A stretch of 64,000 bases of DNA from assembly GCF_003063245.1 (NCBI RefSeq), contig NZ_MUXE01000011.1, forward strand, positions 1 to 64,000, written 5' to 3'. Positions 24,897 to 35,445 of this stretch are shown in pieces (position 1 is the first letter of the stretch; each line of letters opens with the position of its first letter). This stretch comes from Arcobacter caeni. Lineage in GTDB: Bacteria > Campylobacterota > Campylobacteria > Campylobacterales > Arcobacteraceae. Position numbers and translations under genes: made by a program. The notes under the pieces were generated by a model, which made no database searches, was not told where the DNA came from, and saw only the letters and a list, made by a program, of their open reading frames with translations.

Positions 24897-26068
24897 TTTA
24901 AAATCCTTGTGTAATAAAAAGCAAAAGCAAAAAAACATACTCCCAAAAGAATAGTAATTATATCTACAGAAGTTAAACTTGCCATTAATCCTATAAACAA
25001 AGTTGTAAGTACACATGAAAACATAAATAACATATCGTTGTATGAAATAACTCTTCCTATGTATTTTTCATCACAATTATTTTGTAATAAAGCATAAGTA
25101 AATGACCATAAAGTCGTAGTACTTAAACCCACAACAAATAAAGCTATCAAAGAAATATAAAAATCATTTTGAACAAATCCCCATAAAATTATTGCAAATC
25201 CTTGAAAAATCATTAAATAGTGCAAGTTCTCTTTTGTAACATATTTTGAGATAAATATAGGTCCAAACATTAAAGCAACAGCTCTAGTTGCATTTGATAA
25301 TCCAATTGCCAAAGGAACAGAAATGATATATTTATATTCATTTTTCGCTAAAATAGTAATAAGTGCATCAAAAGAAGTAAGTCCAACACAAGAGTGCAGA
25401 AATATTAAATGTAAAATAATTTTATTGTTTTTAATATAAATAAATCCATCTTTTATAAGTTGAAGAATTTTATCACTTGTAGTACTTGCCTTTACTACAA
25501 AATCTATTTTTATAAAAATCATTAAAGCAGTAAAAAATATAAAAGCATCTATTACAAAAGCTGCTTTTATTCCATAAGAATTTACTACAAATCCACTAAT
25601 TGCCATACCAAAAGCATAAGTAAATGACCAAATTATTGAGTGAATCTCATTTGCCATTTGAAGAGGTTTTCCTCTTAACAGCTTTGCTAAAAGTGACATT
25701 TCAGTTGAAAAAAACATAGATGCTGCACTCATTCTAATGAAAATAAAAATCATCAAAAGCCAAAGTTGGCTTTTATCATCTATTGTTAAAAATAAAATTG
25801 TCATTAATAATTCTGTAGCCAAAAGAGTAATCATCAAAGGTTTTATCTTTACTCTATCAATAATAGCACCTGAAAATGGAGCAATTAAAATAGCTGGTAA
25901 AAAGTGCATTGCAGTTACAACTGAAATTGCCATTTCACTCGAACCAAAATCCACAAGCATAGTATATATAGCAACATTTGAAAACCATGCACCAAAATAT
26001 GCAATAAATTGCACCAACGATAAATCTCTTATTATTTTATGCTGTAAAAAAAGTTTACGATAATTCAA
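24887..26068 (-). CDS. MFS transporter (efflux type)
   Basis: A 12-helix major facilitator superfamily transporter of 393 residues. LSLVQFIAYFGAWFSNVAIYTML opens TM1, and FSGAIIDRVKIKPLM is the loop 2-3 signature (G-x-x-x-D-R). This type resembles the MFS_3/enterobactin-exporter-like group, so export of a small molecule is likely; substrate unknown. I choose TTG at 26068 (protein MNYRKLFLQHK), 14 bp inside the oxidoreductase end. The ATG at 26113 would add 15 residues read out of frame from the neighbouring gene and has no proper SD. Start uncertain. Confidence 0.8.
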   Translation of the reverse strand: MNYRKLFLQHKIIRDLSLVQFIAYFGAWFSNVAIYTMLVDFGSSEMAISVVTAMHFLPAILIAPFSGAIIDRVKIKPLMITLLATELLMTILFLTIDDKSQLWLLMIFIFIRMSAASMFFSTEMSLLAKLLRGKPLQMANEIHSIIWSFTYAFGMAISGFVVNSYGIKAAFVIDAFIFFTALMIFIKIDFVVKASTTSDKILQLIKDGFIYIKNNKIILHLIFLHSCVGLTSFDALITILAKNEYKYIISVPLAIGLSNATRAVALMFGPIFISKYVTKENLHYLMIFQGFAIILWGFVQNDFYISLIALFVVGLSTTTLWSFTYALLQNNCDEKYIGRVISYNDMLFMFSCVLTTLFIGLMASLTSVDIITILLGVCFFAFAFYYTRILKWI

Positions 26069-27761
26069 TTTGAACCAACACTTCTTGATACATTGCAGAA
26101 TTAGAAACTTCATCTTCTAACGCTGGAGTTAGATAGTTTGCATATTTATTTCCCGTAAAGAAAAATGCACAATTTGATTTTATATTATCATCTATTTTTA
26201 CAATAAAATTTGCATTTCCATATTTTGAAGATACTCTTACTACATCATCATTTTTAAAATTTGTAGATGAATGTAAATAAACAAAATCATCTTTTGCAAA
26301 TTGTGAATTTAATGAATTTTTACTTTTCCCTGTAATATAGTAAAAATTATCATCTTTTTTTTCTTTATATAATGGTTCTATATCTATATCTTCAATAAAT
26401 TCAAAAGTATCAAAATCTTTTAAAATCGGTTTATGATTTTCATAATAAGAAATAACTTCATCTTCTGTTTTTAATTTCTCTAAGTTAAACTCTTCTATTA
26501 AAAAGCTTGTAATTTCATATTCACTTATTGTATTTTCATCTTTTAATTTAACCACATGTGAAATTGATTTTAACTCATGACCATAAGATAATCTAACATC
26601 TTTTTTTGATAAAAACGAACTTGATGGAATTATTAAATCTGCATATTCACAAGTCTCATTTAAAGTTGTTCCAAAATAAACTACAAAACTCTTTTTTAAA
26701 CCATCTATTACTTTTTGAGTATTTGGAGCTGATACAACAGGATTTGCGCCTTGAATAAAAACCAAATCATAAGAGCCAAAATCAACTGTTGGAATTGAAA
26801 CTTTTTTATTTGTTCCTTTTGTTTCAAATTGATTTTTATATCCAAAAGCAGAATCACTTAAGTACCAAACTCCACCTGCTTCTTTTTTATGATAACCCAT
26901 ATAAGCAGCAAATGAATCAATACATCTAGTTATTTGAGCACCTTCAAAATATTTTTGAACACCTAGTCCTAACATAATAGCAACACTTTTACCTTCAATC
27001 AAATCAAAAAAATCATTTACTAAAGTAAGAGGAACTCCTGTTGTTGATTCATAAGAAACAATAGGTCTATTTCTTGCAACATCAAAAAACCAATCAGCTC
27101 CACTTCCAAATTCTTCAATAAATTCATTATCTTCTAAATCTTGCATATATGCAAATCTTGTAAAAAGAAGTGCTAATTCATGGTCGGTTTTTGGATTTAT
27201 TTGCATATAGATTTTAGATTTTTTTGCAATATCTGTACAAACAGGATCGATTGTCACAAAGGTTTTATCTTTTACAAGATTGTATAAATGAGATGAAGTA
27301 ACTGAAAAATTTCTTCCCCAAACTACTATAATATCTGCATCAAGGAGTTTTTGAAGAGGAGGATTAACTACATTTCCTCGCCCTATTTCAATTCCTGTTC
27401 CTCCACCGCCATCACACAAACTTCCTTTTGTTAAAGTTGAACCATATTGCGTAAAAAAGTTTTTTGTCGCATTTTGCATAACACCAATATTTCCACTTCC
27501 TTTATAAAAAAGTGTTTTCTCTGGCTTTGTATTTTTTAATTTATCAACTAATATATCCAAAGACTCTTTTAATGATATTTGCTTTTGCTTAAAAATTGAA
27601 TTTTTTAGATTTTCTTCTTTTAATAAATTTGCAAAGTTTATACAAAGTTTTCCATTTGTAGTTTCGTGTTCTTTTGAACCTTTTATATTTTCATCTATTA
27701 TTTCTGCTTGACATGCATCATAACAATCCATGGGACAAGCAACTTTATTATTTAAACTCAA
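26055..27761 (-). CDS. Molybdopterin-dependent oxidoreductase (DMSO reductase family)
   Basis: A 568-residue Mo/W-bis-PGD enzyme. C9-x3-C13-x3-C17-x22-C40 forms the N-terminal 4Fe-4S site (CPMDCYDACQ), followed by GSGNIGVMQNATKNFF, VVWGRNFSVTSSH and IDPVCTDIAKKS for cofactor binding, and a C-terminal molybdopterin-dinucleotide domain (VRVSSKYGNANFIV). It is shorter than catalytic FdhF/NapA-type subunits (700 or more). Cys115 in GSLCDGGG is near where a metal ligand might lie. No Tat signal, so cytoplasmic. Start is TTG with TAAGG upstream. Electron partner and substrate unknown; the flavin reductase downstream is a candidate partner. Confidence 0.85.
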   Translation of the reverse strand: MSLNNKVACPMDCYDACQAEIIDENIKGSKEHETTNGKLCINFANLLKEENLKNSIFKQKQISLKESLDILVDKLKNTKPEKTLFYKGSGNIGVMQNATKNFFTQYGSTLTKGSLCDGGGGTGIEIGRGNVVNPPLQKLLDADIIVVWGRNFSVTSSHLYNLVKDKTFVTIDPVCTDIAKKSKIYMQINPKTDHELALLFTRFAYMQDLEDNEFIEEFGSGADWFFDVARNRPIVSYESTTGVPLTLVNDFFDLIEGKSVAIMLGLGVQKYFEGAQITRCIDSFAAYMGYHKKEAGGVWYLSDSAFGYKNQFETKGTNKKVSIPTVDFGSYDLVFIQGANPVVSAPNTQKVIDGLKKSFVVYFGTTLNETCEYADLIIPSSSFLSKKDVRLSYGHELKSISHVVKLKDENTISEYEITSFLIEEFNLEKLKTEDEVISYYENHKPILKDFDTFEFIEDIDIEPLYKEKKDDNFYYITGKSKNSLNSQFAKDDFVYLHSSTNFKNDDVVRVSSKYGNANFIVKIDDNIKSNCAFFFTGNKYANYLTPALEDEVSNSAMYQEVLVQIELS

Positions 27762-27809
27762 TTTTTATAACCTTAAAATATTTTTATATCTTTATTATTT
27801 TTATATTCT

Positions 27810-29921
27810 TTAGAATTCTAAAGTTCCCTCAATTGCGAAGTTTGCTCTTGAATCCAATTCAGCATGTGATAAAACTGAAACTTGTAAACCAAATTTTTCA
27901 TAAATTTCTGATATTCTTTTTCGTAGAACTGGATCTACAACCATTGTAATTTTAGAAAAACCTTTTGCTTCTATATCATCTAAAAGTTTTTTTGTTTTTG
28001 TAACTAAATTATTAATTTCTGCTATTGAAATCATCAGTTGAGAAACTCCATGATGCTCTTGAAGTTTTCCAATAAACTGCTGTTCAAGTTCAGGTTTTAT
28101 TGTAATAATGTGTAAAATTCCGTCTGTATCTTTATATTTTTGAGTAATAAGTCTATAAAGTTTAGCTCTTACATGTTCAAGTAAAATCTCAGGAGCTTTA
28201 GTAAACTCAGCAATATCAGCCACTGCTTCAATAATTGTTAACATATCAATTATTGGAATTTTTTCATGTAATAAATCTTTACAAACTTTTAATAATGAAC
28301 CATAAGAAGTAACTTTCATAGCTTCATCAATTACAATAGGGAAATCTTTTTTAATTCTTTCAATAATATCTACAATATCTTGTCTTGTAATAATATCTTC
28401 TGCATGTTTTTTAATAATTTCAGAGATATGTGTAGAAATAATTGTTGGTGCATCTACAACAGTAAATCCTTTCATTAAGGCTTCTTCTTTTAATTCTGTT
28501 GAAATCCAAGTCGCATCAAGATTAAATACAGGTTCTTTTACCTTTAATCCTTCTAGTTTTTCATTTGCTAATCCGCCCATTGCAAGAAGTTTATCTACTT
28601 CAACTTTTCCTTTTACAAGTGGAATTCTTTTTAAATATAATTGATACTCATTTGGATTTAAATTTGCATCATCTGAGATTCTTATTTGTGGTATTACAAA
28701 ACCTAATTCACTAGCTATTGTTTTTCGTATTGCTTTAATTTTATCAAGTAATTCTGAATTTCCTTGAACTAATTGTAATAATCGAATTCCAAGTTTTAGT
28801 TCTAAAACTTCTAATTTCATTATATTTTCAATAGTTTGAGATTCATCAGCAACCGACATACTTTTCTTTCTTTCTTTTAATGCATTAACATCATCAACGA
28901 CTTTTGGTTTAATAGCATCTGTTTTAAAGAATCGAGTAAGTGCATTATCTTTTTTATCATTTATCATAGTTATTACATAACCTGTAAATATCATTAAAAA
29001 ACCCATTACCATCAAAATACCAGTTGGGAAACCTGGAATAAACCCAAATAAAACTAAGCCAATTCCTAGTAAAATTAATGATTTACTATCTTTTACTAAT
29101 TGAGAAATAGATTGATTAGCAAAAGTTTCTTCATCCATATTAGACCGGGTAATAATAATAGCAGTTGCAGTTGATAAAATAAGTGCAGGAATTTGAGCTA
29201 CTAATCCATCTCCAATAGTTAAAATAGTGTAAACTTCTCCAGCTTCATTAATACTCATATCATGTTGAAAAAGACCTATTAATATTCCTCCAACTAAGTT
29301 TACCATCGTAATGATAATACCTGCAACTGCATCACCTTTTACGAATTTTGAAGATCCATCCATCGCTCCGTAAAAACTTGCTTCTGAAATTAGGATTCTT
29401 CTTCTTTCCTGAGCTTCTTTATCATCAATAAATCCAGCATTTAAATCCGCATCAATAGCCATTTGTTTACCAGGCATAGAATCAAGTGTAAATCTAGCAG
29501 TTACCTCAGCAACCCTTGTAGCACCTTTTGTTACAACCATAAAATTAATAAGTACTAAAATAATAAATATAATAATACCAATAACCATATTTCCACCAAC
29601 AACAAACTCTCCAAACGCAGCAATAATTGAACTTACAGCGTCTACTCCATTATGTCCTTGACTTAAAATAGATCTTGTTGTAGCAATATTTAAAGACAGC
29701 CTAAAAAGTGCAAATATTAAAATAAGTGTTGGAAAAGTTGTTAAGTCTGAGGGTTTTTGAATATATAAAGATATTAACAAAATAAGTATAGAAATTGATA
29801 GAGATATTACCAAAAAGAAATCTAGGATTTCTTTTGGTAAAGGTACTATTATAATTAATAATATTGCAACAAATAGTGCAACAACTATTAAATCTTTTGA
29901 AAATATCTTTTTTATGTTCAT
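27810..29921 (-). CDS. flhA: FlhA, flagellar export gate protein
   Basis: Core gate of the flagellar type III export apparatus, 703 residues, normal length. Eight membrane helices (about 15-315), with the conserved FHIPEP-region equivalents PTLILIFALFRLSLNIATTR and VKGDAVAGIIITMVNLVGG, then a linker and the large cytoplasmic domain that docks chaperone-substrate complexes. ATG start, 22 bp after flgL. Last gene of the flagellar block: a 16-nt palindrome (27808-27823) overlaps its stop. FliP and FliQ, its partners in the gate, are not in this window. Confidence 0.97.
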   Translation of the reverse strand: MNIKKIFSKDLIVVALFVAILLIIIVPLPKEILDFFLVISLSISILILLISLYIQKPSDLTTFPTLILIFALFRLSLNIATTRSILSQGHNGVDAVSSIIAAFGEFVVGGNMVIGIIIFIILVLINFMVVTKGATRVAEVTARFTLDSMPGKQMAIDADLNAGFIDDKEAQERRRILISEASFYGAMDGSSKFVKGDAVAGIIITMVNLVGGILIGLFQHDMSINEAGEVYTILTIGDGLVAQIPALILSTATAIIITRSNMDEETFANQSISQLVKDSKSLILLGIGLVLFGFIPGFPTGILMVMGFLMIFTGYVITMINDKKDNALTRFFKTDAIKPKVVDDVNALKERKKSMSVADESQTIENIMKLEVLELKLGIRLLQLVQGNSELLDKIKAIRKTIASELGFVIPQIRISDDANLNPNEYQLYLKRIPLVKGKVEVDKLLAMGGLANEKLEGLKVKEPVFNLDATWISTELKEEALMKGFTVVDAPTIISTHISEIIKKHAEDIITRQDIVDIIERIKKDFPIVIDEAMKVTSYGSLLKVCKDLLHEKIPIIDMLTIIEAVADIAEFTKAPEILLEHVRAKLYRLITQKYKDTDGILHIITIKPELEQQFIGKLQEHHGVSQLMISIAEINNLVTKTKKLLDDIEAKGFSKITMVVDPVLRKRISEIYEKFGLQVSVLSHAELDSRANFAIEGTLEF

Positions 29922-29943
29922 TTATTAATTATATTGTTGCTAG

Positions 29944-31086
29944 TTATTTTAAAAAATTAACTAGTGACAATTGATTTGTTTTACTAATTGTTGAATAAAG
30001 TGCTGTATATGTTAACTCTAAAGCTTTTGATTCAATCGCAACTTGTGCTAAATCAGCACTACCTAAATTACGAGATAAAATATCAAATTGAGTCAATTTA
30101 GAACTAACTCTTTCTAAAGAAATCTCAAATATTTTATTTTTTCCACCTAAATTAGCATGTGCAATATTAACAGAATCATAAGCTTTATCAACTTCTCCTT
30201 GATAATTAGCAACTAATGATTTTGCATTTTCTGCAGAAATTGGATTACCATTACTATCAACTTTTTTTAATGCATTTACAGTAGCATCAACTAAATCAAA
30301 AATACTTGTTTTTGCTTCAAATTTTGTACCATCAACATTTGGCATTGATGCACTATATGTAGGTGGAGTTAAAGCATCACTTGTAACAGGATTTATAGTA
30401 TCAGTTGTAGCATTTCCATTTAAATCATATTTTGTTAATGTATCATTTGTTGGAGAATTTAATTTCCATTCATTACCATCTTGATCAATAATTCTATCAG
30501 TTTCTTTAAAAGTTAAAGTTCCACCTTTATATGCAGTTGAAGAGGGATATGTCATCATATCAAAGCCATTAATTCCTCTTTCTCTATATGAACCTTCTTC
30601 AATAGCTACTTTTTTCAATTGACTATTACCAACATAAGTTATTTTTCCATTAACATCTTTTTCAAACGGTTTTATTGAGGAATCTGAACCAGCAAATACA
30701 TATTCATTTTCAACTTGTGTATTAGCTAATTGAAAAAGATTTTCTTTTAATCCTGCCAGACTTGAAGCAATTGCAGTAATTCCATCATCAGTAGTTGTTG
30801 CTGTATTTGCTTTTACTAATTGTTCTTTTATATTCTCTAAAATCTTTTTAATCTCTGCCATACTTGAATCAGCCATATTATTTTGAACTTGAGTTTTTTG
30901 AATTTGAGTTTTTAAACCCTCAAAAGTTCTAACTTTTTCATCAACAAGAATTAATCTTGAGTACAACATAGAATCATCACTTCCATCTTGAAGTTTTTCT
31001 TGTGTACTTGTTTGATAAGTTAACCTTTGTTGTTGAGTATTTAAAAGGCTCAATCTATAAGTCATTTGTTCTGTTTGAGTAATCAT
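29944..31086 (-). CDS. flgL: FlgL, hook-filament junction protein
   Basis: A 380-residue hook-associated protein 3 that joins hook and filament. The N-terminal flagellin-like helix (MITQTEQMTYRLSLLN) and a coiled-coil D0/D1 region, a variable middle domain with Thr/Asn-rich beta segments, and a C-terminal helix (ALELTYTALYSTISKTNQLSLVNFL) match the family. It overlaps fliI by ATGA. FlgK, its partner, is not in the window. Confidence 0.85.
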   Translation of the reverse strand: MITQTEQMTYRLSLLNTQQQRLTYQTSTQEKLQDGSDDSMLYSRLILVDEKVRTFEGLKTQIQKTQVQNNMADSSMAEIKKILENIKEQLVKANTATTTDDGITAIASSLAGLKENLFQLANTQVENEYVFAGSDSSIKPFEKDVNGKITYVGNSQLKKVAIEEGSYRERGINGFDMMTYPSSTAYKGGTLTFKETDRIIDQDGNEWKLNSPTNDTLTKYDLNGNATTDTINPVTSDALTPPTYSASMPNVDGTKFEAKTSIFDLVDATVNALKKVDSNGNPISAENAKSLVANYQGEVDKAYDSVNIAHANLGGKNKIFEISLERVSSKLTQFDILSRNLGSADLAQVAIESKALELTYTALYSTISKTNQLSLVNFLK

Positions 31087-32387
31087 TGTAAAACCTTTCT
31101 AAACATTGTTACTATCTCATTAAATCCAAAGATTTTTTGAGTATCTTGAGTTAGAAATTCTCTTATTTGTTCTTTCTTTGACATTGCATTGTCAAGTTCT
31201 GGATCCATTCCAGCTTTATAAGCACCAACTCTAACCAACACTTCATTCTCTTTTATTAATGATAATACTCTTTTTAACTTTAAAAAATCATTATAATGTT
31301 CTTTATCAACGACCTTATCCATAACCCTTGAGGCTGATTTTAGTAAATTTATTGGAGGATAAAAACCTTGTTCTGTTAACTCTCTTGTTAAAACAATATG
31401 CCCATCAAGAATTGACCTACTTTGGTCTGCTATTGGATCATTCATATCATCTCCATCAACTAAAACTGTGAAAAATGCAGTAATAGACCCTTTTTTATTA
31501 TTTCCAGCTCTTTCCATTAGCTGTGGAAGAAGTGCAAATACTGAGGGTGGATAACCACGACTTACAGGAGGTTCACCAGTACTAAGACCTATTTCCCTTT
31601 GTGCCATAGCAAATCTTGTTACTGAATCCATCATTAGTAAAACATCATGACCTTTATCCCTAAAAAACTCAGCAATAGCCATAGCTGTAAATGCTCCATA
31701 TTTTCTCATTAAGGCAGATTCATCAGAAGTTGCTGCAACTATTACAGTATTTTCTAAATTATTATCCAAATTATAATGAATAAATTCGGGAATTTCCCTA
31801 CCCCTTTCACCAATTAGTGCAACTACTTTTATTTGAGCTTCACAACCTTTTACAATCATACCCATAAGAGTAGATTTTCCAACTCCTGAACCTGCAAAAA
31901 TACCGATTTTCTGACCTTTTCCACTTGTTAACATAGAATCAATTGCTTTTACACCTGTTGCAAATTTTTGATCAATTATTCCTCTTTCTAATGGTGGCAT
32001 AGAGAGTTTATTAATTGCAGCATTTTCTTCTAAATCTGTAATTTTTCCCAAATTATCAATCGGTTCACCCAAAGCATTTATCACTCTACCAAGTAGCCCA
32101 TAACCACATTTAACTGTTAATCCATCTTTTTGAATATAAACTTTATCTTGTATTCTAAAACCATCAATAAATGAAAAAGGAACAATGGTAAAAGATGTAT
32201 CATCAATTGAAGCAACCATTCCTAAAACTGTTGATAAATGTAAAACAGATTCTATTTTTACTATGTCTCCTACTGCTACTTCTAAACCTGTTGCAGTCAA
32301 AGTTGTAGATGAAATATTTTTAATTCTTCCAAAAGGTATTGATAAATTTGTTGAGTCAATTCTATTTAATATATCTTCAATATTCAT
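31083..32387 (-). CDS. fliI: FliI, flagellar export ATPase
   Basis: A 434-residue AAA-like ATPase that energises flagellar protein export and releases substrates from chaperones. Walker A is AGSGVGKST (165-173); LLMMDSVTRFAMAQREIGL gives Walker B and the catalytic region; the N-terminal beta-barrel domain is at 20-90. Closely F1-beta-like, but sequence around GERGREIPEF is FliI-typical. The start overlaps the TPR gene stop by one base; the end overlaps flgL. Its regulator FliH is encoded about 20 kb upstream in the same block. Confidence 0.97.
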   Translation of the reverse strand: MNIEDILNRIDSTNLSIPFGRIKNISSTTLTATGLEVAVGDIVKIESVLHLSTVLGMVASIDDTSFTIVPFSFIDGFRIQDKVYIQKDGLTVKCGYGLLGRVINALGEPIDNLGKITDLEENAAINKLSMPPLERGIIDQKFATGVKAIDSMLTSGKGQKIGIFAGSGVGKSTLMGMIVKGCEAQIKVVALIGERGREIPEFIHYNLDNNLENTVIVAATSDESALMRKYGAFTAMAIAEFFRDKGHDVLLMMDSVTRFAMAQREIGLSTGEPPVSRGYPPSVFALLPQLMERAGNNKKGSITAFFTVLVDGDDMNDPIADQSRSILDGHIVLTRELTEQGFYPPINLLKSASRVMDKVVDKEHYNDFLKLKRVLSLIKENEVLVRVGAYKAGMDPELDNAMSKKEQIREFLTQDTQKIFGFNEIVTMFRKVLQ

Positions 32388-34381
32388 TACATCTCATCGC
32401 ACATTTTTTTATATAAACTATCCACACTATCTTTTACTTCTTTACATTTTAAAATATATTCATTTTTTTTAGCTTTATTTCCCATATTATCGTATAAATT
32501 TAATATATCATAATAAACTTTTACTTCATCATCAGGTCTTATTTTTCTTGTATTTTGCAAAGATTCTAGTAATAAATCTATTGATTTTTGATTCTTTTTT
32601 GATTCTTTAGCAATCCTTGCTAATTCTGTTTCAACAAAAGGTGAATATACAAAAGCTTTTAAATCTTTTTGTTTATTATATAAACTATTTAATATTTCAT
32701 TTGCTAAAACTTCATTTTTTCCTTTTAATAAATTTAAATAATAATCATAATAAAAGTCAATAATTATTGGATTATTTTCATTTGCTTTAATATACTTAGG
32801 ATTTTGATTTGTATATGTAAAAAACCTTTCCATTGCTATTGGTTCTGATTTTTGTTTTATTATTTGGTATCTATATAAAAATTCATTCGATAAAACCACT
32901 GGATCATCAACCATTTCAACTTTTGTTGAAAAATCTGAAGCTTCATCCATTAAACCTAAATTATAAGCCATTTTTTCCAAATATAAATAAATATTTGCAT
33001 CTCTTGTTTTATTAAAAGTTTCTTTAATTTGTAAGTAAGCTTTTTCATATGGAGATTCAACTAAACACTCAAAAAAAGCATACTTAATACTCTCATCTTC
33101 TATTAATTTAACCAAAGTTTCATTTCTTGAAGTTTTTAAAACCTCATTTAATTCTGTACATTTCCCTTGTGCTAAATAATCTTTTATTATATCAATATTA
33201 ATTTCATCATAAATTTCACTAATACTTCCATAACCAAATCTTTTTACTATTTCGGGAGCTACTTTACTGTAAACTTTTTCAGCCCTTAAAATAAGATCAT
33301 ATTTTTTATCGTTTTTATCATTCATTAATTCTTGTAAAAGAGCTTTTTGTTGCATTGCTTCATCCTCTGGATACTTAGAAGCAACAACTGCTGGACTTAA
33401 AAATCCTTGTCTCATTAAAATCTCATCTATATAAGCTTTTGAATCTTTTGCATAAATACTTTGAGGATAATCATTAATAATATCTTTATATAACTCTTTT
33501 GCTTTTTCTAAATAATAATTAGTTCTATCATACATAATCATATAAGTATTTGCAAGTTTAAATTTAAAATCTTCTATTACATCTTCTTTTGTTGTTCTTT
33601 TTAATAACTCTTTTAAAATTTCAGAAGCATGTTCTGGCATACCGGCTTTTATTAATTTACTAACTTTTTTATTTGCTAAATATGAATCATTTGCATAAAA
33701 ATCAATATTAGTTTTTAAAACTTGAGTAATTAATTCATTTGCTTTATCATATTTTTCATCTAAAATATATACATCAAACAATTCATCAGCAACTACAGTA
33801 GCAACTTTTTTATCACTTGTAACTGTTAATATTTCATACAAATATTTAGTAGCTTTTGCATAATCTTTTTGATATTTATATACTTTAGCAAGAGAAATTT
33901 TTCCATAAGTTTTAGTTAATTCATCATCAAAATTATCTATTATAATTTGAGCAAAATATTTTGCATCTTCAATTTTATTTATTTCTAGTTTTAATTCAAC
34001 CAAAATCATATATGCTTTTGCCAAATCATATTGATTAATTTTTGAAGAATTTATTGCCATTTCTAACTCAGTAGAAGCATCTAAAATCAATCTCTTTGAT
34101 TGTTTTTTTAAAGCCAATTCTGAATATAAAATTATGCTATCAGAAGTTAAAATATTAAGTTTATTTTTTTCTTTAAAATCTTTTACTTGAGTATAGGCTT
34201 CATCAATTTTTCCATCTTTTGCAAGAATTCTTACGTTTTGCAAAATATCAAATCCATCATTTATCGATTGTTTTCTTTGCTCAGAAATTTGGACACCTGA
34301 AGAATCAATAAAACCATAATAAAAATCTTTTTTAGCATTTAAAATGTTTAACATTAAAAATATAATCATTAATACTTTCAA
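32387..34381 (-). CDS. Exported TPR-like protein of the flagellar block
   Basis: A 664-residue protein with a signal peptide (MKVLMIIFLMLNILNA) and then almost entirely helical repeats of TPR type, for example KYFAQIIIDNFDD..., DKKVATVVADELFDVYILDEKYDKANELI and LYDNMGNKAKKN near the end. Start is TTG at 34381 with AAAGG in good position. It is translationally locked between flhB (3 bp) and fliI (1-bp overlap). I suspect a periplasmic motor scaffold equivalent to PflA or PflB of Campylobacter, based on location, export and architecture; homology is not shown. A second protein of identical length is at 45155-47149. Confidence 0.7.
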   Translation of the reverse strand: MKVLMIIFLMLNILNAKKDFYYGFIDSSGVQISEQRKQSINDGFDILQNVRILAKDGKIDEAYTQVKDFKEKNKLNILTSDSIILYSELALKKQSKRLILDASTELEMAINSSKINQYDLAKAYMILVELKLEINKIEDAKYFAQIIIDNFDDELTKTYGKISLAKVYKYQKDYAKATKYLYEILTVTSDKKVATVVADELFDVYILDEKYDKANELITQVLKTNIDFYANDSYLANKKVSKLIKAGMPEHASEILKELLKRTTKEDVIEDFKFKLANTYMIMYDRTNYYLEKAKELYKDIINDYPQSIYAKDSKAYIDEILMRQGFLSPAVVASKYPEDEAMQQKALLQELMNDKNDKKYDLILRAEKVYSKVAPEIVKRFGYGSISEIYDEINIDIIKDYLAQGKCTELNEVLKTSRNETLVKLIEDESIKYAFFECLVESPYEKAYLQIKETFNKTRDANIYLYLEKMAYNLGLMDEASDFSTKVEMVDDPVVLSNEFLYRYQIIKQKSEPIAMERFFTYTNQNPKYIKANENNPIIIDFYYDYYLNLLKGKNEVLANEILNSLYNKQKDLKAFVYSPFVETELARIAKESKKNQKSIDLLLESLQNTRKIRPDDEVKVYYDILNLYDNMGNKAKKNEYILKCKEVKDSVDSLYKKMCDEM

Positions 34382-34384
34382 TTT

Positions 34385-35431
34385 TTACCTTTTTCTTTTT
34401 AATTCATAAATATATGAAAATATTTCAGCCATTGCTTTATAAAATTCACCTGGTATTTCTCTATCAATTTCTATTTGGTCATATAAAGACCTTGCTAGAG
34501 ATGGATTTTCAATAATTGGTATATTATGATCTTTCGCAATATCTTTTATTTTAATTGCTAAAAAATCTATTCCCTTCGCTACAATTTTCGGTGCAGAATT
34601 CACTTTATTATCATATTTCAAAGCTACAGCATAATGTGTTGGATTTGTAATAACTACATCCGCTTCAGGAACTGAACTCATCATCCGTTGTTGAGCCATC
34701 TTCATCTGAATTCTTCTAATACGCCCTTTTACTTGAGGATCTCCCTCCATGTTTTTATATTCATCTTTAATCTCTTGTTTACTCATCTTTAAAGATTGCA
34801 TATAATAATGTTTTGTAAAAAAGAAATCTATTATAGCAAAAATAAAAATAATAAAAAGAATAGCTGAAATAAAATAAAGTGTTAATTCAAGCATCGTGGC
34901 AATAGTATCTACTATCTCTTGATTCATCATTGCTAAAAACTTTTGATAAGTTAATGAAAAAAGAATAAACATTACGAGCATAATCAACATTAATTTTGCC
35001 GTTAATTTTAAAGCTTCAATAAGCTTTTTAACTGCAAAAACATTTTTTATTCCTTTGATTGGATCTAATTTCTGAAGATCAAATTTTAATGGTATAGTTA
35101 AAAAACCAAATTGTGCTAAATTACTAGCAAATACCAATAATAATACCAATGCAAATAATGGTGCTAAAGCTTTTAAAAGAGTTACAACAACATGATATGT
35201 AATTGCATAATATAATGGTCCATCTAACTCTTGACCAATAAAACTATAGGAGAATAGCATTAACTTCTTTATTTCAAGTAAGGAATAAGATGAGAAAAAA
35301 AGTAAATATGCAGTTCCAAATGATAAAATTGCTACTCCAGAAATTTCTGCTGATTTAGCTACATTTCCCTCTTCTCTGGCATCACTAATTTTCTTATCGG
35401 TGGGTTCTTCTGTTTTATCATCATCAGCCAT
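34385..35431 (-). CDS. flhB: FlhB, export substrate-specificity switch
   Basis: A 348-residue membrane protein that switches export from rod/hook to filament substrates. Four helices (about 31-50, 85-110, 140-163, 185-207) are followed by the cytoplasmic domain with autocleavage site NPTHYAVAL (263-271). The opening DDKTEEPTDKKISDAREEGN is the family signature. Normal length. It follows fliR by 14 bp, as in many flagellar operons, and FliK, the ruler that triggers the switch, lies one gene further up. Confidence 0.97.
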   Translation of the reverse strand: MADDDKTEEPTDKKISDAREEGNVAKSAEISGVAILSFGTAYLLFFSSYSLLEIKKLMLFSYSFIGQELDGPLYYAITYHVVVTLLKALAPLFALVLLLVFASNLAQFGFLTIPLKFDLQKLDPIKGIKNVFAVKKLIEALKLTAKLMLIMLVMFILFSLTYQKFLAMMNQEIVDTIATMLELTLYFISAILFIIFIFAIIDFFFTKHYYMQSLKMSKQEIKDEYKNMEGDPQVKGRIRRIQMKMAQQRMMSSVPEADVVITNPTHYAVALKYDNKVNSAPKIVAKGIDFLAIKIKDIAKDHNIPIIENPSLARSLYDQIEIDREIPGEFYKAMAEIFSYIYELKRKR

Positions 35432-35445
35432 ATTAAACCCTTAAG

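Noticed and set aside
27808-27823. 16-nt perfect palindrome CTTTAGAATTCTAAAG at the end of flhA
   Set aside because: No loop and no clean T-tail, so not a convincing terminator; likely chance in A/T-rich DNA.
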